Shown: positions 32,694-41,787 of the stretch, piece after piece
How the letters are laid out: each line of letters begins with the position of its first letter
Numbering within the stretch: position 1 is the stretch's first letter
NCBI RefSeq assembly: GCF_001299475.1
Contig: NZ_CYUJ01000002.1
Location: 620,001 to 684,000, forward strand
Direction: 5' to 3'
From: Neofamilia massiliensis
GTDB lineage: Bacteria > Bacillota > Clostridia > Tissierellales > Peptoniphilaceae
DNA: 64,000 nucleotides
Notes under the pieces: model-generated
The model's input: the letters and a program-made list of their open reading frames with translations, nothing else
What the model was told of the DNA's origin: nothing
Databases searched by the model: none
Program-made: the position numbers and the translations under genes

Positions 32694-34541
32694 TTGAACG
32701 TCAAGTTAAAAAAAGTATTTAACCTGATAGTTTTCTTTTTTGGATTATCAATTATTTTATTAAACTTTTTTCCTAGGCTAGAGACAATTGCCTTTAGGGC
32801 CTACTTTGCCATGGGAATGATCTTTTTAAGATTTTTATTAAAGCTTGCAAAGGATGAAGAGAAAAATATTTTCGACTACATCCTTTCTTTAGGCAGCCTA
32901 ATAGTTTTTTCGTATATTATTTATTTTTTTCCAAGTATTGTAAAATCAGGTGGAATCTTATCTAAAATAGACTTTTTCTTTGGATTTTTAGCTGTGGCTT
33001 TAATTATTCTAGCTGGCTTCAAGTCGTCGAAAAACTTACTTATTTTAGTTTTTATTTTTATTTTATACGCATTTTTTGGAAAATATATGCCTATGGCCTT
33101 GAGTCATTCTGGCTTTAGTCTAGAAAGACTTATTAACCATACTGTTTGGGGTAGCCAGGGAATTTTTGGAATCACTATTGGTGTTTGTGCTTCCTATATT
33201 TTTTTGTTTATAATTTTTGGAGAATTTTTAAATAAGTCTGGCCTGTCTGCCTTTATTAACGATCTTTCCTTGGCTTTAATTGGCCACAAACCAGGAGGAC
33301 CTGCTAAGGTTTCTATTATTGCCAGTGCCTTACTTGGAATGATAAATGGATCTGCAGTAGCAAATGTTGCAACAACTGGCATGATTACCATTCCCCTTAT
33401 GAAAAAAACTGGTTATAAGGGAGAATTTGCCGCTGCTGTTGAGGCATCAGCTTCTACTGGAGGCCAATTTTGTCCACCAATTATGGGAGCAGTTGGCTTT
33501 GTAATGGCTGAATACTTGGCGATTTCTTATTCAAGGGTTATGCTTGCGGCTATTATTCCAGCTCTATTCTTTTATTTTGGACTTTTAGTTGCAGTTCACC
33601 AAAGAGCAAAACTTAGAAATCTTAAGGGCCTAGATAGAGAAGACCTGCCTAAAGTAAATGAAGTTTTAAGAGAAAGAGGATATTTGTCTCTACCAATAAT
33701 TTTAGTTGTAGTTTTAATTATCCTAGGCTATTCGCCAATTTATGCAGCAATGTTTGCAATTTTAGCTACAATTTTAGTTTCCCAATTTAATAAAGATGAT
33801 AAAATTGGACCTAAAGAGTTTTTTGAAGTTATTGTTAAGGCGACAAAGGGAACAGTAAATATTTCTATTTCTTGCTTACTTATTGGAATAATTATTGGCA
33901 TTGTTTCACTAACAGCCTTGGGCCTAAATTTTGGAAACTTAATTATGTCTATTTCAGCCTTTAATAATCTCTTACTAGCAGGAATTTTGACTATGATTAT
34001 GTCTACGATTTTAGGTATGGGAATTCCTGGAGTTGCTGCTTATGTAATTGTCTCATCTGTTGCAGCGCCGATTTTAATAAATATGGGGGCCTTGCCAATA
34101 GTTGCTCACATGTTTTGCTTAATTTATGCCTGCCTGTCTAATATTACTCCGCCAGTTGCCATTTCGTCTTATGTTGCAGCTGGAATTTCTGGATCAGATG
34201 AATTTAAAACTTCTATTGAAGCTGTAAAAATTTCTCTGACAGGTTTTATTTTTCCATTTTTCTTTTTGTTAAATCCTGAGCTTCTCTTAGGGGCAGTAGA
34301 ATTTTCTCCCCTTAGTTTTTTAAGGATATTTATAAGTGGAATTTTTGGAGTTTTTAATATTGCCTGTGCCTCACAAAGGTATTTAGTAAATAGACTTAGC
34401 AGGATTGAATCTATAATACTATTTGTCTTAGGACTTTTATTAGTTGACCCAGGGACCTATACAGACCTTGTAGCCCTTGGAGTTTTTATAATTATTTTAT
34501 TAAAAAATAGGAGAGAAGAAAGAGTTTATGAAAAAATCTAA
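32694..34541 (+). CDS. TRAP transporter fused permease (4TM + 12TM)
   Basis: 615 residues of mostly membrane segments, the length of the DctQ-DctM fusions that pair with TAXI binding proteins. Signature stretches include 'GMINGSAVANVATTGMITIPLMKK', 'EASASTGGQFCPPIMGAVGFVMAEYL' and 'GMGIPGVAAYVIV'. Imports an organic acid or amino acid with Na+/H+; the substrate cannot be read. Start TTG 32694 with TGGAGG ~10 nt upstream. It overlaps the TAXI gene by 14 nt. Confidence 0.92.
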   Translation: MNVKLKKVFNLIVFFFGLSIILLNFFPRLETIAFRAYFAMGMIFLRFLLKLAKDEEKNIFDYILSLGSLIVFSYIIYFFPSIVKSGGILSKIDFFFGFLAVALIILAGFKSSKNLLILVFIFILYAFFGKYMPMALSHSGFSLERLINHTVWGSQGIFGITIGVCASYIFLFIIFGEFLNKSGLSAFINDLSLALIGHKPGGPAKVSIIASALLGMINGSAVANVATTGMITIPLMKKTGYKGEFAAAVEASASTGGQFCPPIMGAVGFVMAEYLAISYSRVMLAAIIPALFFYFGLLVAVHQRAKLRNLKGLDREDLPKVNEVLRERGYLSLPIILVVVLIILGYSPIYAAMFAILATILVSQFNKDDKIGPKEFFEVIVKATKGTVNISISCLLIGIIIGIVSLTALGLNFGNLIMSISAFNNLLLAGILTMIMSTILGMGIPGVAAYVIVSSVAAPILINMGALPIVAHMFCLIYACLSNITPPVAISSYVAAGISGSDEFKTSIEAVKISLTGFIFPFFFLLNPELLLGAVEFSPLSFLRIFISGIFGVFNIACASQRYLVNRLSRIESIILFVLGLLLVDPGTYTDLVALGVFIIILLKNRREERVYEKI

Positions 34542-35496
34542 AAAAATTTTATTTTTGTGTTTAGCCATGAGTTTTATGATTTTAACTGCTTGTTTATCTA
34601 GTGCTGACACAACCTTTATTAACATACCGACAGCATCTACAACAGGCGCCCTTTATCCCTTTGGAAATTCCCTAGCTAAACTTTGGACAGACAAACTTCC
34701 AAACATTAAGGCCAATGTCCAAGCCTCAAATGGAGGCATAGACAATCTAAACTTACTTGAAAAAAAGGAAGCCAATGTTTCTATGGCAGTTGTTTCAAAT
34801 GTCTACCAGGCTTATAATGGACTAGAAAAATTTGAAGACAGGGCCAATAAAAAGATCAGAATCATTGCTGGCCTTTACTATAATCCCAACCAAGTTGTGG
34901 TGACAAAAAAATCTAATATCAATAATCTAGCCGATATAAAAGGCAAGACCTTTGCTCCAGGAATAGCAGGATCTACAACAGAAGAAGAGTCTTCAGTTCA
35001 TTTAAAAAGTGCAGGCCTTACTTATCCTGATGACATTAAAGTCCAATACGTAGGTTTTACTGAAGCCATTGACCTAATGAGAAACAAACAAACTGACGGA
35101 GCTTGGATTATGGCAGGGGCACCAACTTCTGCAGTAACTGAAATGCTAAAGACAACTGATAGTAAGATACTAGAAATTCCAAATGACTTTATAGAAGAGC
35201 TAAAAAAAGATTATCCTTGGTATTCATCTTATACTCTAAAGGCTGGAGTCTATGATGAACTAGAAGAAGACATAAATACTTCAGCTATAAAAATGGTTAT
35301 GTTTACAGATGAAGATATGGACGAAGAAACTATTTATCAGCTAACAAAAACTTTTTGGGAAAACTTAGATAGCTTAAAAGAAAATCACAGTTTTTTAAAG
35401 GACTTGACTCTTGAAAATAGTCTTGAAGATATAGCAGACCTTCCACTCCACGATGGAGCTTTTAGATACTATAAAGAACAAGGACTTATAAAATAG
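34528..35496 (+). CDS. TAXI-family TRAP substrate-binding lipoprotein
   Basis: 322 residues. Lipobox LTAC with Cys near 22, then the TAXI fold: 'INIPTASTTGALYPFGNSLAKLW' (TAXI-type glycine/threonine motif), 'VSMAVVSNVYQAYNG', 'FAPGIAGSTTEEESS', 'DGAWIMAGAP'. Delivers the substrate to the fused permease encoded just upstream. The operon order regulator-permease-binding protein is unusual only in that the binding protein is last. Confidence 0.93.
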   Translation: MKKSKKILFLCLAMSFMILTACLSSADTTFINIPTASTTGALYPFGNSLAKLWTDKLPNIKANVQASNGGIDNLNLLEKKEANVSMAVVSNVYQAYNGLEKFEDRANKKIRIIAGLYYNPNQVVVTKKSNINNLADIKGKTFAPGIAGSTTEEESSVHLKSAGLTYPDDIKVQYVGFTEAIDLMRNKQTDGAWIMAGAPTSAVTEMLKTTDSKILEIPNDFIEELKKDYPWYSSYTLKAGVYDELEEDINTSAIKMVMFTDEDMDEETIYQLTKTFWENLDSLKENHSFLKDLTLENSLEDIADLPLHDGAFRYYKEQGLIK

Positions 35497-35504
35497 GAGG
35501 AATC

Positions 35505-37208
35505 ATGGACCAAGAAAAGAAACCACTAAATGTTCTAAGTGAAAAATCCATTAAAGACCTGAGACAAATTGCCCAGTTTCTTGGTTTAGATGTAAAAGAA
35601 AAAATGACCAAGTCAGACTTAATAGATTTAATTTCTACAAAAAATTTAAATGCAGACATTAAGGGAACTGAAGAAGGAGTCTTTGAAGGAGTAAACCTAG
35701 ATTCTTTAAAATTAGTCGACCTAAGAGAAGTAGCTGAGAAATTAGGCATTGAGGCCCCTTATAAGTATAGGAAAAAAGAACTAAGAGAAGAAATTGATAA
35801 AGTCCTTAAAGAGCAAATTAAACTTGAAAATCTATCTCTAGTAGAACTAAGAGACTTAGCTAAAGAAAAAAATATTGAAGACTATTACAAGTACAAAAAG
35901 CCAGACCTTCTACGCCTTATAAAAAGCAAGCAAGGCCAAGATGATGACCCAGTTGAAAGTACTGATGACCTTGACTATGAAGATGAAAATGACCAAGTAG
36001 AAATCCTAGGACCAAGGCCAACTATAAATGCAGACATAGACACTGAAGACCTTTCAGACAATGCTACAGACTTGTTGGAATCAATGGACGACTTTAATTA
36101 CGTTTCAGGAATTTTAGAAGTCTTAGTTGATGGCTATGGATTTTTAAGAAGAGACAACTACCTAAGCTCTGACGGAGATGTCTATGTATCTCCATCTCAA
36201 ATTAGAAAGTTTAGACTAAAAACTGGCGACAAGGTAGTAGGTGTAACTAAACCACCATCAAATTCAGAAAAGTTTAATGCAATAATTTATATAAAGTCAG
36301 TAAACGACAGGGACCCAAAATACATTTCTAGAAGGCCATCCTTTGACGATCTTACTCCAATTTATCCAAAGGAAAGATTGACCTTAGAAGCAGGGAAAAA
36401 TCCACTGGCACTGAGAATGCTAGACCTGCTTTCTCCAATAGGCAAGGGCCAAAGGGGACTAATTGTTTCCCAGCCTAAGTCAGGAAAGACAACTCTTTTA
36501 AAAATGATTGCAAAATCTATAGAAGAAAAATATCCAGATAGTCATTTAATTGTCTTACTTATAGACGAAAGACCAGAAGAAGTTACAGACATGCAAAGGT
36601 CAGTAGCAGGTGAAGTTGTCTATTCAACCTTTGACGAACAGGCTAAGAACCACATAAAGGTTGCAGAAATGGTAATTGAAAGGGCAAAAAGATTGGTAGA
36701 ATCTAAGGAAGATGTTATAATCTTATTAGACTCTATAACTCGTCTGGCTAGAGCCTACAACCTAGTGACTCCACCATCTGGCAAAACCCTATCTGGAGGA
36801 CTAGATCCACTTTCTCTCTATAAGCCAAAGAAATTCTTTGGGGCAGCTAGAAATATTGAAGAAGGCGGATCACTTACAATTTTAGCTACTGCCTTAGTAG
36901 AGACAGGATCTAGGATGGATGATATAATATACGAGGAGTTTAAGGGAACAGGCAACATGGAAGTTCACTTGGACAGAAAGCTTTCTGAAAAGAGAATTTT
37001 CCCAGCAATTGATATTTATAAGTCTGGAACTAGAAAAGAAGAGTTATTATTAAATGAAGACGAATACAAACTGGCAACATCTATAAGAAGGATCATGGGA
37101 GAACTTTCAACAGCAGATGTTACAGAAAGTATTTTAAAACTTATGGACGAAACTGCCAGCAATAGTGAGTTTATGACAATGGCAGAAAAGACTAATATTT
37201 TTATTTAA
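35505..37208 (+). CDS. rho: Transcription termination factor Rho
   Basis: Hexameric RNA helicase that ends transcription. 567 residues, longer than the ~420 of E. coli Rho. The extra N-terminus holds three Rho_N/SAP-like helical repeats (~9-45, 63-100, 108-145) and an acidic linker. Then comes the cold-shock-like RNA-binding domain ('[16 protein letters not shown]') and the ATPase with Walker A 'QPKSGKTTL' (commonly PPKAGKT) and Walker B '[16 protein letters not shown]'. AGGAGG before ATG 35505. Confidence 0.95.
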   Translation: MDQEKKPLNVLSEKSIKDLRQIAQFLGLDVKEKMTKSDLIDLISTKNLNADIKGTEEGVFEGVNLDSLKLVDLREVAEKLGIEAPYKYRKKELREEIDKVLKEQIKLENLSLVELRDLAKEKNIEDYYKYKKPDLLRLIKSKQGQDDDPVESTDDLDYEDENDQVEILGPRPTINADIDTEDLSDNATDLLESMDDFNYVSGILEVLVDGYGFLRRDNYLSSDGDVYVSPSQIRKFRLKTGDKVVGVTKPPSNSEKFNAIIYIKSVNDRDPKYISRRPSFDDLTPIYPKERLTLEAGKNPLALRMLDLLSPIGKGQRGLIVSQPKSGKTTLLKMIAKSIEEKYPDSHLIVLLIDERPEEVTDMQRSVAGEVVYSTFDEQAKNHIKVAEMVIERAKRLVESKEDVIILLDSITRLARAYNLVTPPSGKTLSGGLDPLSLYKPKKFFGAARNIEEGGSLTILATALVETGSRMDDIIYEEFKGTGNMEVHLDRKLSEKRIFPAIDIYKSGTRKEELLLNEDEYKLATSIRRIMGELSTADVTESILKLMDETASNSEFMTMAEKTNIFI

Positions 37209-37237
37209 GTAGATGAAAGAAAATAGGAGGAAATAAA

Positions 37238-38707
37238 ATGGAAAATGTAAGAGTTAGATTTGCACCAAGTCCAACAGGCTATTTGCACATTGGAGGACTT
37301 AGGACAGCCCTATATAATTATTTGTTTGCAAAAAAACATGGCGGTCAATTTATCCTTAGAATTGAAGACACAGACCAAACTAGGTTTGTAGAAGGAGCCA
37401 TAGAAAATTTAATTAATTCTCTTCACTGGGCAGGCATTGACTATGATGAAGGAGTTATAGTTGACGATAAGGGCCATGTCAGCCAAAAAGGAGACCGCGG
37501 TCCCTACATCCAATCTCAAAGACTTGATATCTATAAAAAATATGTAGATGAACTTATAGAAAACGGCTATGCCTACTACTGTTTCTGTAACAAGGAAAGA
37601 CTAGACGACCTTAGAGAAATGCAAAGGGCAGAGGGAAAAATTCCAAAATACGACGGCCTATGCAGGGGAGTTAGCCTTGAAGATGCTAAAAAGAGAATAG
37701 CAGCTGGCGAAGAATATGTAGTAAGACTAAAAATGCCAAAGAACAAAAACCTAGAATTTGATGACCTAGTAAGGGGCCACATTTCTATAAATTCAGATGA
37801 CGTTGATGACCAAGTTTTACTAAAATCAGATGGCTATCCAACCTATCATCTTGCAGTAGTTGTAGACGACCACCTAATGGGAATTACCCACATTGTTCGT
37901 GGAGAAGAATGGATTTCATCAACTCCAAAACACGTCTACCTATACGAAGCCTTTGGTTGGGAAAAACCAACTTTTGTTCATCTTCCAACAGTTTTAAATG
38001 ACCAAAGAAAGAAACTTTCAAAAAGAGAAGGAGACGTTTCAGTAGAAGACTTTAAAAAATCAGGCTATTTGCCACAAGGGCTAGTAAACTATTTGGCCTT
38101 AGTTGGTTGGTCACCAGCAGACAACAGAGAAATCTTTAGCCTCAAAGAAATGGAAGAAGTCTTTGACTTTGACAGAGTTTCAAATGCTGGCGGAATTTTT
38201 GATAGGAACAAATTAGATTGGGTTAACGCCCACTATATGAAAGAATTATCTGGAGATGAAATTTACGACCTAGCAAAACCATATATTTTAGAAGCAGGCC
38301 TAATGGACGAAGACTATTACAAAAACCACAAGGACTGGATAATTTTCTTATTTCAAATTATCCAAGACTCTGTTTCTAACCTAAAAGAAATTCCAGCAGC
38401 CATTAGCTTTGCCTTTGAAGATGCACCAGACCTTGGCGAGGAAGAAAAAGAAATTCTAAAAGGAGAAACAGTTCCTAAACTTCTTCAAGCCTTAGAAGAC
38501 AAGGTATCATCAATTGAAGATTTCACTTTTGAAGAAGCCAAGGGCCTAATGAAAGCCATTCAAAAAGAAACTGGCATTAAAGGCAAAAACTTATACATGC
38601 CAACGAGAATAGTTTTAACAGGAGTCCAACACGGACCAGAACTTGCAAATATTTTATATCTCTTTGGCAAGGACAAAATTTTACAAAGAATTGCCAGGTT
38701 TAAATAA
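37238..38707 (+). CDS. gltX: Glutamyl-tRNA synthetase
   Basis: 489 residues, class I. HIGH-type motif 'SPTGYLHIGGLRTALYNYLFA' at ~10-30 and KMSKS-type 'KKLSKREG' near 265. Probably non-discriminating (charges tRNA-Gln too), as in most Firmicutes; not provable here. AGGAGG before ATG 37238, 29 nt after rho. No T-box leader is present. Confidence 0.96.
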   Translation: MENVRVRFAPSPTGYLHIGGLRTALYNYLFAKKHGGQFILRIEDTDQTRFVEGAIENLINSLHWAGIDYDEGVIVDDKGHVSQKGDRGPYIQSQRLDIYKKYVDELIENGYAYYCFCNKERLDDLREMQRAEGKIPKYDGLCRGVSLEDAKKRIAAGEEYVVRLKMPKNKNLEFDDLVRGHISINSDDVDDQVLLKSDGYPTYHLAVVVDDHLMGITHIVRGEEWISSTPKHVYLYEAFGWEKPTFVHLPTVLNDQRKKLSKREGDVSVEDFKKSGYLPQGLVNYLALVGWSPADNREIFSLKEMEEVFDFDRVSNAGGIFDRNKLDWVNAHYMKELSGDEIYDLAKPYILEAGLMDEDYYKNHKDWIIFLFQIIQDSVSNLKEIPAAISFAFEDAPDLGEEEKEILKGETVPKLLQALEDKVSSIEDFTFEEAKGLMKAIQKETGIKGKNLYMPTRIVLTGVQHGPELANILYLFGKDKILQRIARFK

Positions 38708-38732
38708 CTGGTAGGCTAAAATTTAGCTAAAA

Positions 38733-38761
38733 TGGTACTTTATTAAAGACCAAAATATGAT
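38733..38761 (+). promoter_or_regulatory. Possible promoter of the ECF S-component gene
   Basis: TGGTAC (38733-38738), 17-bp spacer, TATGAT (38756-38761). The start point would fall near 38768, just after the left arm of the downstream hairpin. Confidence 0.45.
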
Positions 38762-38796
38762 ATCCTCTTTATAGATATAAGGAGGATATTTTTTTT
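38760..38796 (+). terminator. Terminator hairpin containing the next gene's ribosome binding site
   Basis: ATATCCTC (38760-38767) pairs with GAGGATAT (38782-38789), 14-nt loop, then T8 running straight into the ATG at 38797. The GGAGG in the right arm is the only Shine-Dalgarno for that gene. It acts as gltX terminator and would mask the site on read-through RNA. Confidence 0.75.
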
Positions 38797-39303
38797 ATGA
38801 GAGAAAGTACAAGTAAACTAACAACACAAAAAATTGCCATCTACGGAATGATGATGGCTTTAACTACAGTTGCAACTATGGTAATTTCTATTCCATCAAT
38901 AGCAACCAAGGGATATATTAATTTAGGAGACGCTCTTGTTATTTTATCAGGCCTAGTCTTAGGACCAGCTGGTGGTTTTATAATAGGAGGTCTTGGATCA
39001 GCTCTTGCAGATATACTTTTAGGCTATGCTTATTATGCGCCATTTACCTTTGTTATTAAAGGCTGTGAAGGACTAATAGTTGCTTTATTATTTAGACAAG
39101 CCTTTAAAAGAAAAATGTCAATCGCTCCAGCAGCAGTAGGTGGAATTTTTATGGCCCTAGGATATTTTGTCGTTGAAATATTTATGTACGATTTTCCAGC
39201 GGCAGTAGCTTCACTTCCTGGAAATATTTTTCAAGGCTTAGTTGGAGCAGGACTTGCTACAATTTTGTACAATGCCCTAGGAGAAAAAATATTTAACAAA
39301 TAA
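38797..39303 (+). CDS. ECF transporter S component
   Basis: 168 residues, about six transmembrane segments: 'KIAIYGMMMALTTVATMVISIP', 'GYINLGDALVILSGLVLGPAGGFIIGGLGSALADILLGY', 'FVIKGCEGLIVALL'. This is the membrane substrate-binding subunit of an energy-coupling factor vitamin importer; it needs EcfAA'T encoded elsewhere. Substrate not determinable; vitamin or precursor likely. Confidence 0.85.
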   Translation: MRESTSKLTTQKIAIYGMMMALTTVATMVISIPSIATKGYINLGDALVILSGLVLGPAGGFIIGGLGSALADILLGYAYYAPFTFVIKGCEGLIVALLFRQAFKRKMSIAPAAVGGIFMALGYFVVEIFMYDFPAAVASLPGNIFQGLVGAGLATILYNALGEKIFNK

Positions 39304-39331
39304 TTTTTTTAACAATATAGGACTTATAAGG

Positions 39332-39370
39332 GTTACGCGAATACAAAAAAACTTTCGCGTAACTTTTTTT
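39332..39370 (+). terminator. Terminator after the ECF S-component gene
   Basis: GTTACGCGAA (39332-39341) pairs with TTCGCGTAAC (39354-39363), followed by seven T. Confidence 0.92.
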
Positions 39371-39380
39371 ATTTTTGCTG

Positions 39381-39409
39381 TTGTACTTTTAAGCTTACTA
39401 TGATATAGT
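39381..39409 (+). promoter_or_regulatory. Promoter of the ribonucleotide reductase gene
   Basis: TTGTAC (39381-39386), 17-bp spacer, TATAGT (39404-39409). The -10 lies in an imperfect palindrome TACTA...TAGTA (39396-39410) that could be a second, weak NrdR box. Confidence 0.6.
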
Positions 39410-39437
39410 AGGTATTGCGAAAATAACTGTGACTAAA

Positions 39438-39453
39438 ACACAATATATAGTGG
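39438..39453 (+). promoter_or_regulatory. NrdR box
   Basis: ACACAATATATAGTGG fits the NrdR consensus (ACACWATATATWGTGT) at all but the last base. It lies 42 bp (four helix turns) from the weaker palindrome over the -10 and touches the GGAGGT ribosome binding site. The nrdR gene is at 62137. Confidence 0.8.
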
Positions 39454-39464
39454 AGGTATGAAAA

Positions 39465-41585
39465 GTGCAAGTTAGAAAAAGAAACGGCAATTTAGTAGAA
39501 TTTGAAGGGGAAAAAATTGTAATAGCCATAGAAAAGGCCATGGCAGAAACAGAAGCAGGCGTAGACTCAGCAGTTTCTAAAGAGATTGCAGAAAAAATTC
39601 AAGAAGATTATAAAAACGAAGCAGAACTTGGCATAGAAAAAATTCAAGACGCAGTCGAACTTGAGCTAATGAAGTTTCGCCCAGACGTTGCCAAGAAATA
39701 TATTATCTACAGGCAAGAAAGGGAAAAACTAAGAAGAGAAGGCTGGGAAATGACTGACCTTCAAAGGGACATCTATGAAAAGAAATATAGATACAACAAC
39801 GAATCCTTTGAAGAATTTTTAGACAGGGTGTCAGGCGGCGACGAAGCCATAAAAAAAGCAATTAAAGACAAGAAATTTATGCCAGCAGGAAGAATCCTAG
39901 CAGGTAGAGGCCTTGCCCTTAGAGGAAAAAAAGTTACTCTTTCTAATTGTTATGTAATGCCAAAGGTAGGCGACTCAATAGAAGAAATTTACGACACTGC
40001 AAAATACCTAGCTAGAACTTATTCATACGGCGGAGGAGTTGGCCTAAACATTTCTAAACTTAGACCAAGAGGAGCTAAGGTTAACAACGCAGCTTCAACA
40101 ACAACTGGAGCAGTTTCCTTTATGGACCTGTTTTCTATGACAACTTCTCTAATAGGAATGAAGGGCAGACGTGGGGCCCTAATGTTAAACATGGACTGCT
40201 CCCATCCAGACCTAGAAGAATTTATAGCAGTAAAGTCAGACCTATCAAAGGTAACATCAGCAAACATTTCAGTTAATGTTGACGATGAGTTTATGCAAGC
40301 AGTTGTAAATGATGAAGTTTACACTCAAAAATTTACTGTAGAAGCAACTGGAGAAAAAATAGAAAAAAGAGTTAATGCCAGAAATCTTTTTAGAGATCTA
40401 GCTTTAAACAATTGGAGAATGGCAGAGCCAGGCATCCTTTATTGGGACAACATAAAAGCTTGGCACCTAATGAGCGAAGACCCAGGTTTTGAATACGCAG
40501 GAGTAAACCCTTGTGCAGAAGAACCACTTCCAGCCTTTGGATCATGTAACCTATCTTCAATAAACCTAGGGGAATTTGTAATCCATCCATTTACAAAATA
40601 CGCCAGATTTGAATTTGAAAAATTTGCAGAAATGGTAAGAAGTGGAGTAATTTATCTAAACGGAGTTTTAGATGAAAATATGAACCTCCATCCACTAAAA
40701 CAACAAAGAGAAGTTTGTAATGATCTTAGACAAATTGGTCTTGGAATAATGGGACTAGCAGACACCTTTATAAAAATGGGCATAGAATATGGATCAGACG
40801 AATCAATATCCCTAATAAACCAAATAGGCAGACTTTTAATAAACGAAGCCTTGAGACAATCAGCCCTACTTGCAAAAGAAGACGGACCATTCCCAGCCTA
40901 TAAAGAAGAATATGTTCTAAAGAGTCCATTTATCCTTCACAATGCAGACGAAGACGTTCTAGAACTAATAAAAGAACACGGACTTAGAAACTCACAACTT
41001 CTAACAATAGCACCAACAGGATCAATATCAACTCTAATAGGTTGTTCAAATGGAGTAGAGCCACTTTTCCAAATTGCCTACACTAGAAAGACAGAATCAA
41101 TCCACGGAGTAGACACCTATTACAAGGTATATTCAGATATAGTAAGAAGATATATGAACGCCAACGACATAGGAAACGAAGAAGACTTGCCAGACTTTAT
41201 AATAACAGCAGACAAACTTGACTATAAGAGAAGAATAAAAGTCCAAGCAGCCTTCCAACAATTTATAGACGCTTCCATTTCATCAACAGTAAATGTTCCA
41301 AACGAATTTACAGTTGACCAAGTAGAAGATTTATATATCCACGCTTGGGAAAATAATTTAAAGGGAATAACAATTTATAGAGACGGCTGTGAAAGATCAG
41401 GAATTCTAACAACAGACTCAACAAAGAGAAATAGAATCGAAGAACTTCAAGAAGAATTAAATAGAGAAATAGCCAAAGAACTAGAAGAAAACCCAGATGT
41501 ATGTCCAATGTGCGGCGGCCCAATGAACCACTCAGGTGGCTGTTCAGAATGCCAAGACTGTGGCTACAGCCCTTGTGCAGTATAA
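39465..41585 (+). CDS. nrdJ: Class II (adenosylcobalamin-dependent) ribonucleotide reductase
   Basis: Makes deoxyribonucleotides. 706 residues: N-terminal ATP-cone (~1-90), then the catalytic barrel with 'LSNCYVMP', 'YSYGGGVGLNISKLRPRGA', thiyl-radical cysteine in 'NPCAEEPLPAFGSCNLSSINL', 'IAPTGSISTLIG'. The C-terminal Cys cluster 'CPMCGG...CSECQDCGYSPC' is typical of the clostridial B12 enzyme. No radical-generating NrdB is nearby, supporting class II. 'NPCAE' replaces the usual 'NPCGE'. GTG start at 39465 after GGAGGT. Regulated by NrdR box(es). Confidence 0.88.
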   Translation: MQVRKRNGNLVEFEGEKIVIAIEKAMAETEAGVDSAVSKEIAEKIQEDYKNEAELGIEKIQDAVELELMKFRPDVAKKYIIYRQEREKLRREGWEMTDLQRDIYEKKYRYNNESFEEFLDRVSGGDEAIKKAIKDKKFMPAGRILAGRGLALRGKKVTLSNCYVMPKVGDSIEEIYDTAKYLARTYSYGGGVGLNISKLRPRGAKVNNAASTTTGAVSFMDLFSMTTSLIGMKGRRGALMLNMDCSHPDLEEFIAVKSDLSKVTSANISVNVDDEFMQAVVNDEVYTQKFTVEATGEKIEKRVNARNLFRDLALNNWRMAEPGILYWDNIKAWHLMSEDPGFEYAGVNPCAEEPLPAFGSCNLSSINLGEFVIHPFTKYARFEFEKFAEMVRSGVIYLNGVLDENMNLHPLKQQREVCNDLRQIGLGIMGLADTFIKMGIEYGSDESISLINQIGRLLINEALRQSALLAKEDGPFPAYKEEYVLKSPFILHNADEDVLELIKEHGLRNSQLLTIAPTGSISTLIGCSNGVEPLFQIAYTRKTESIHGVDTYYKVYSDIVRRYMNANDIGNEEDLPDFIITADKLDYKRRIKVQAAFQQFIDASISSTVNVPNEFTVDQVEDLYIHAWENNLKGITIYRDGCERSGILTTDSTKRNRIEELQEELNREIAKELEENPDVCPMCGGPMNHSGGCSECQDCGYSPCAV

Positions 41586-41597
41586 AAATATAAAATT

Positions 41598-41633
41598 AGA
41601 CCTTAGAGCATATAATTGCTTAAGGTCTTTTTT
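41598..41633 (+). terminator. Terminator after nrdJ
   Basis: AGACCTTA (41598-41605) pairs with TAAGGTCT (41621-41628), inner AGCA/TGCT, then T6. Confidence 0.92.
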
Positions 41634-41715
41634 GTCAATATTATAGACAAATTAAATGCATTTAAAATTTTCTTTTAAAAAGTTGGTGAAATTTTTTATA
41701 TGAATTTACTTGCCA

Positions 41716-41744
41716 TTGAAAAATAGATTTTTTACTTATATAAT
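41716..41744 (+). promoter_or_regulatory. Promoter of the ABC exporter operon
   Basis: TTGAAA (41716-41721), 17-bp spacer, TATAAT (41739-41744). It lies downstream of an in-frame ATG at 41710, which therefore cannot be the main start. Confidence 0.75.
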
Positions 41745-41787
41745 ATACTTAGAAAACAATCGAAATAGATTTAAAAAGGAGTATTTA

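Noticed and set aside
41710-41787. Longer start for the ABC ATPase
   Set aside because: The promoter (41716-41744) lies downstream of this ATG, and AAGGAG serves ATG 41788.
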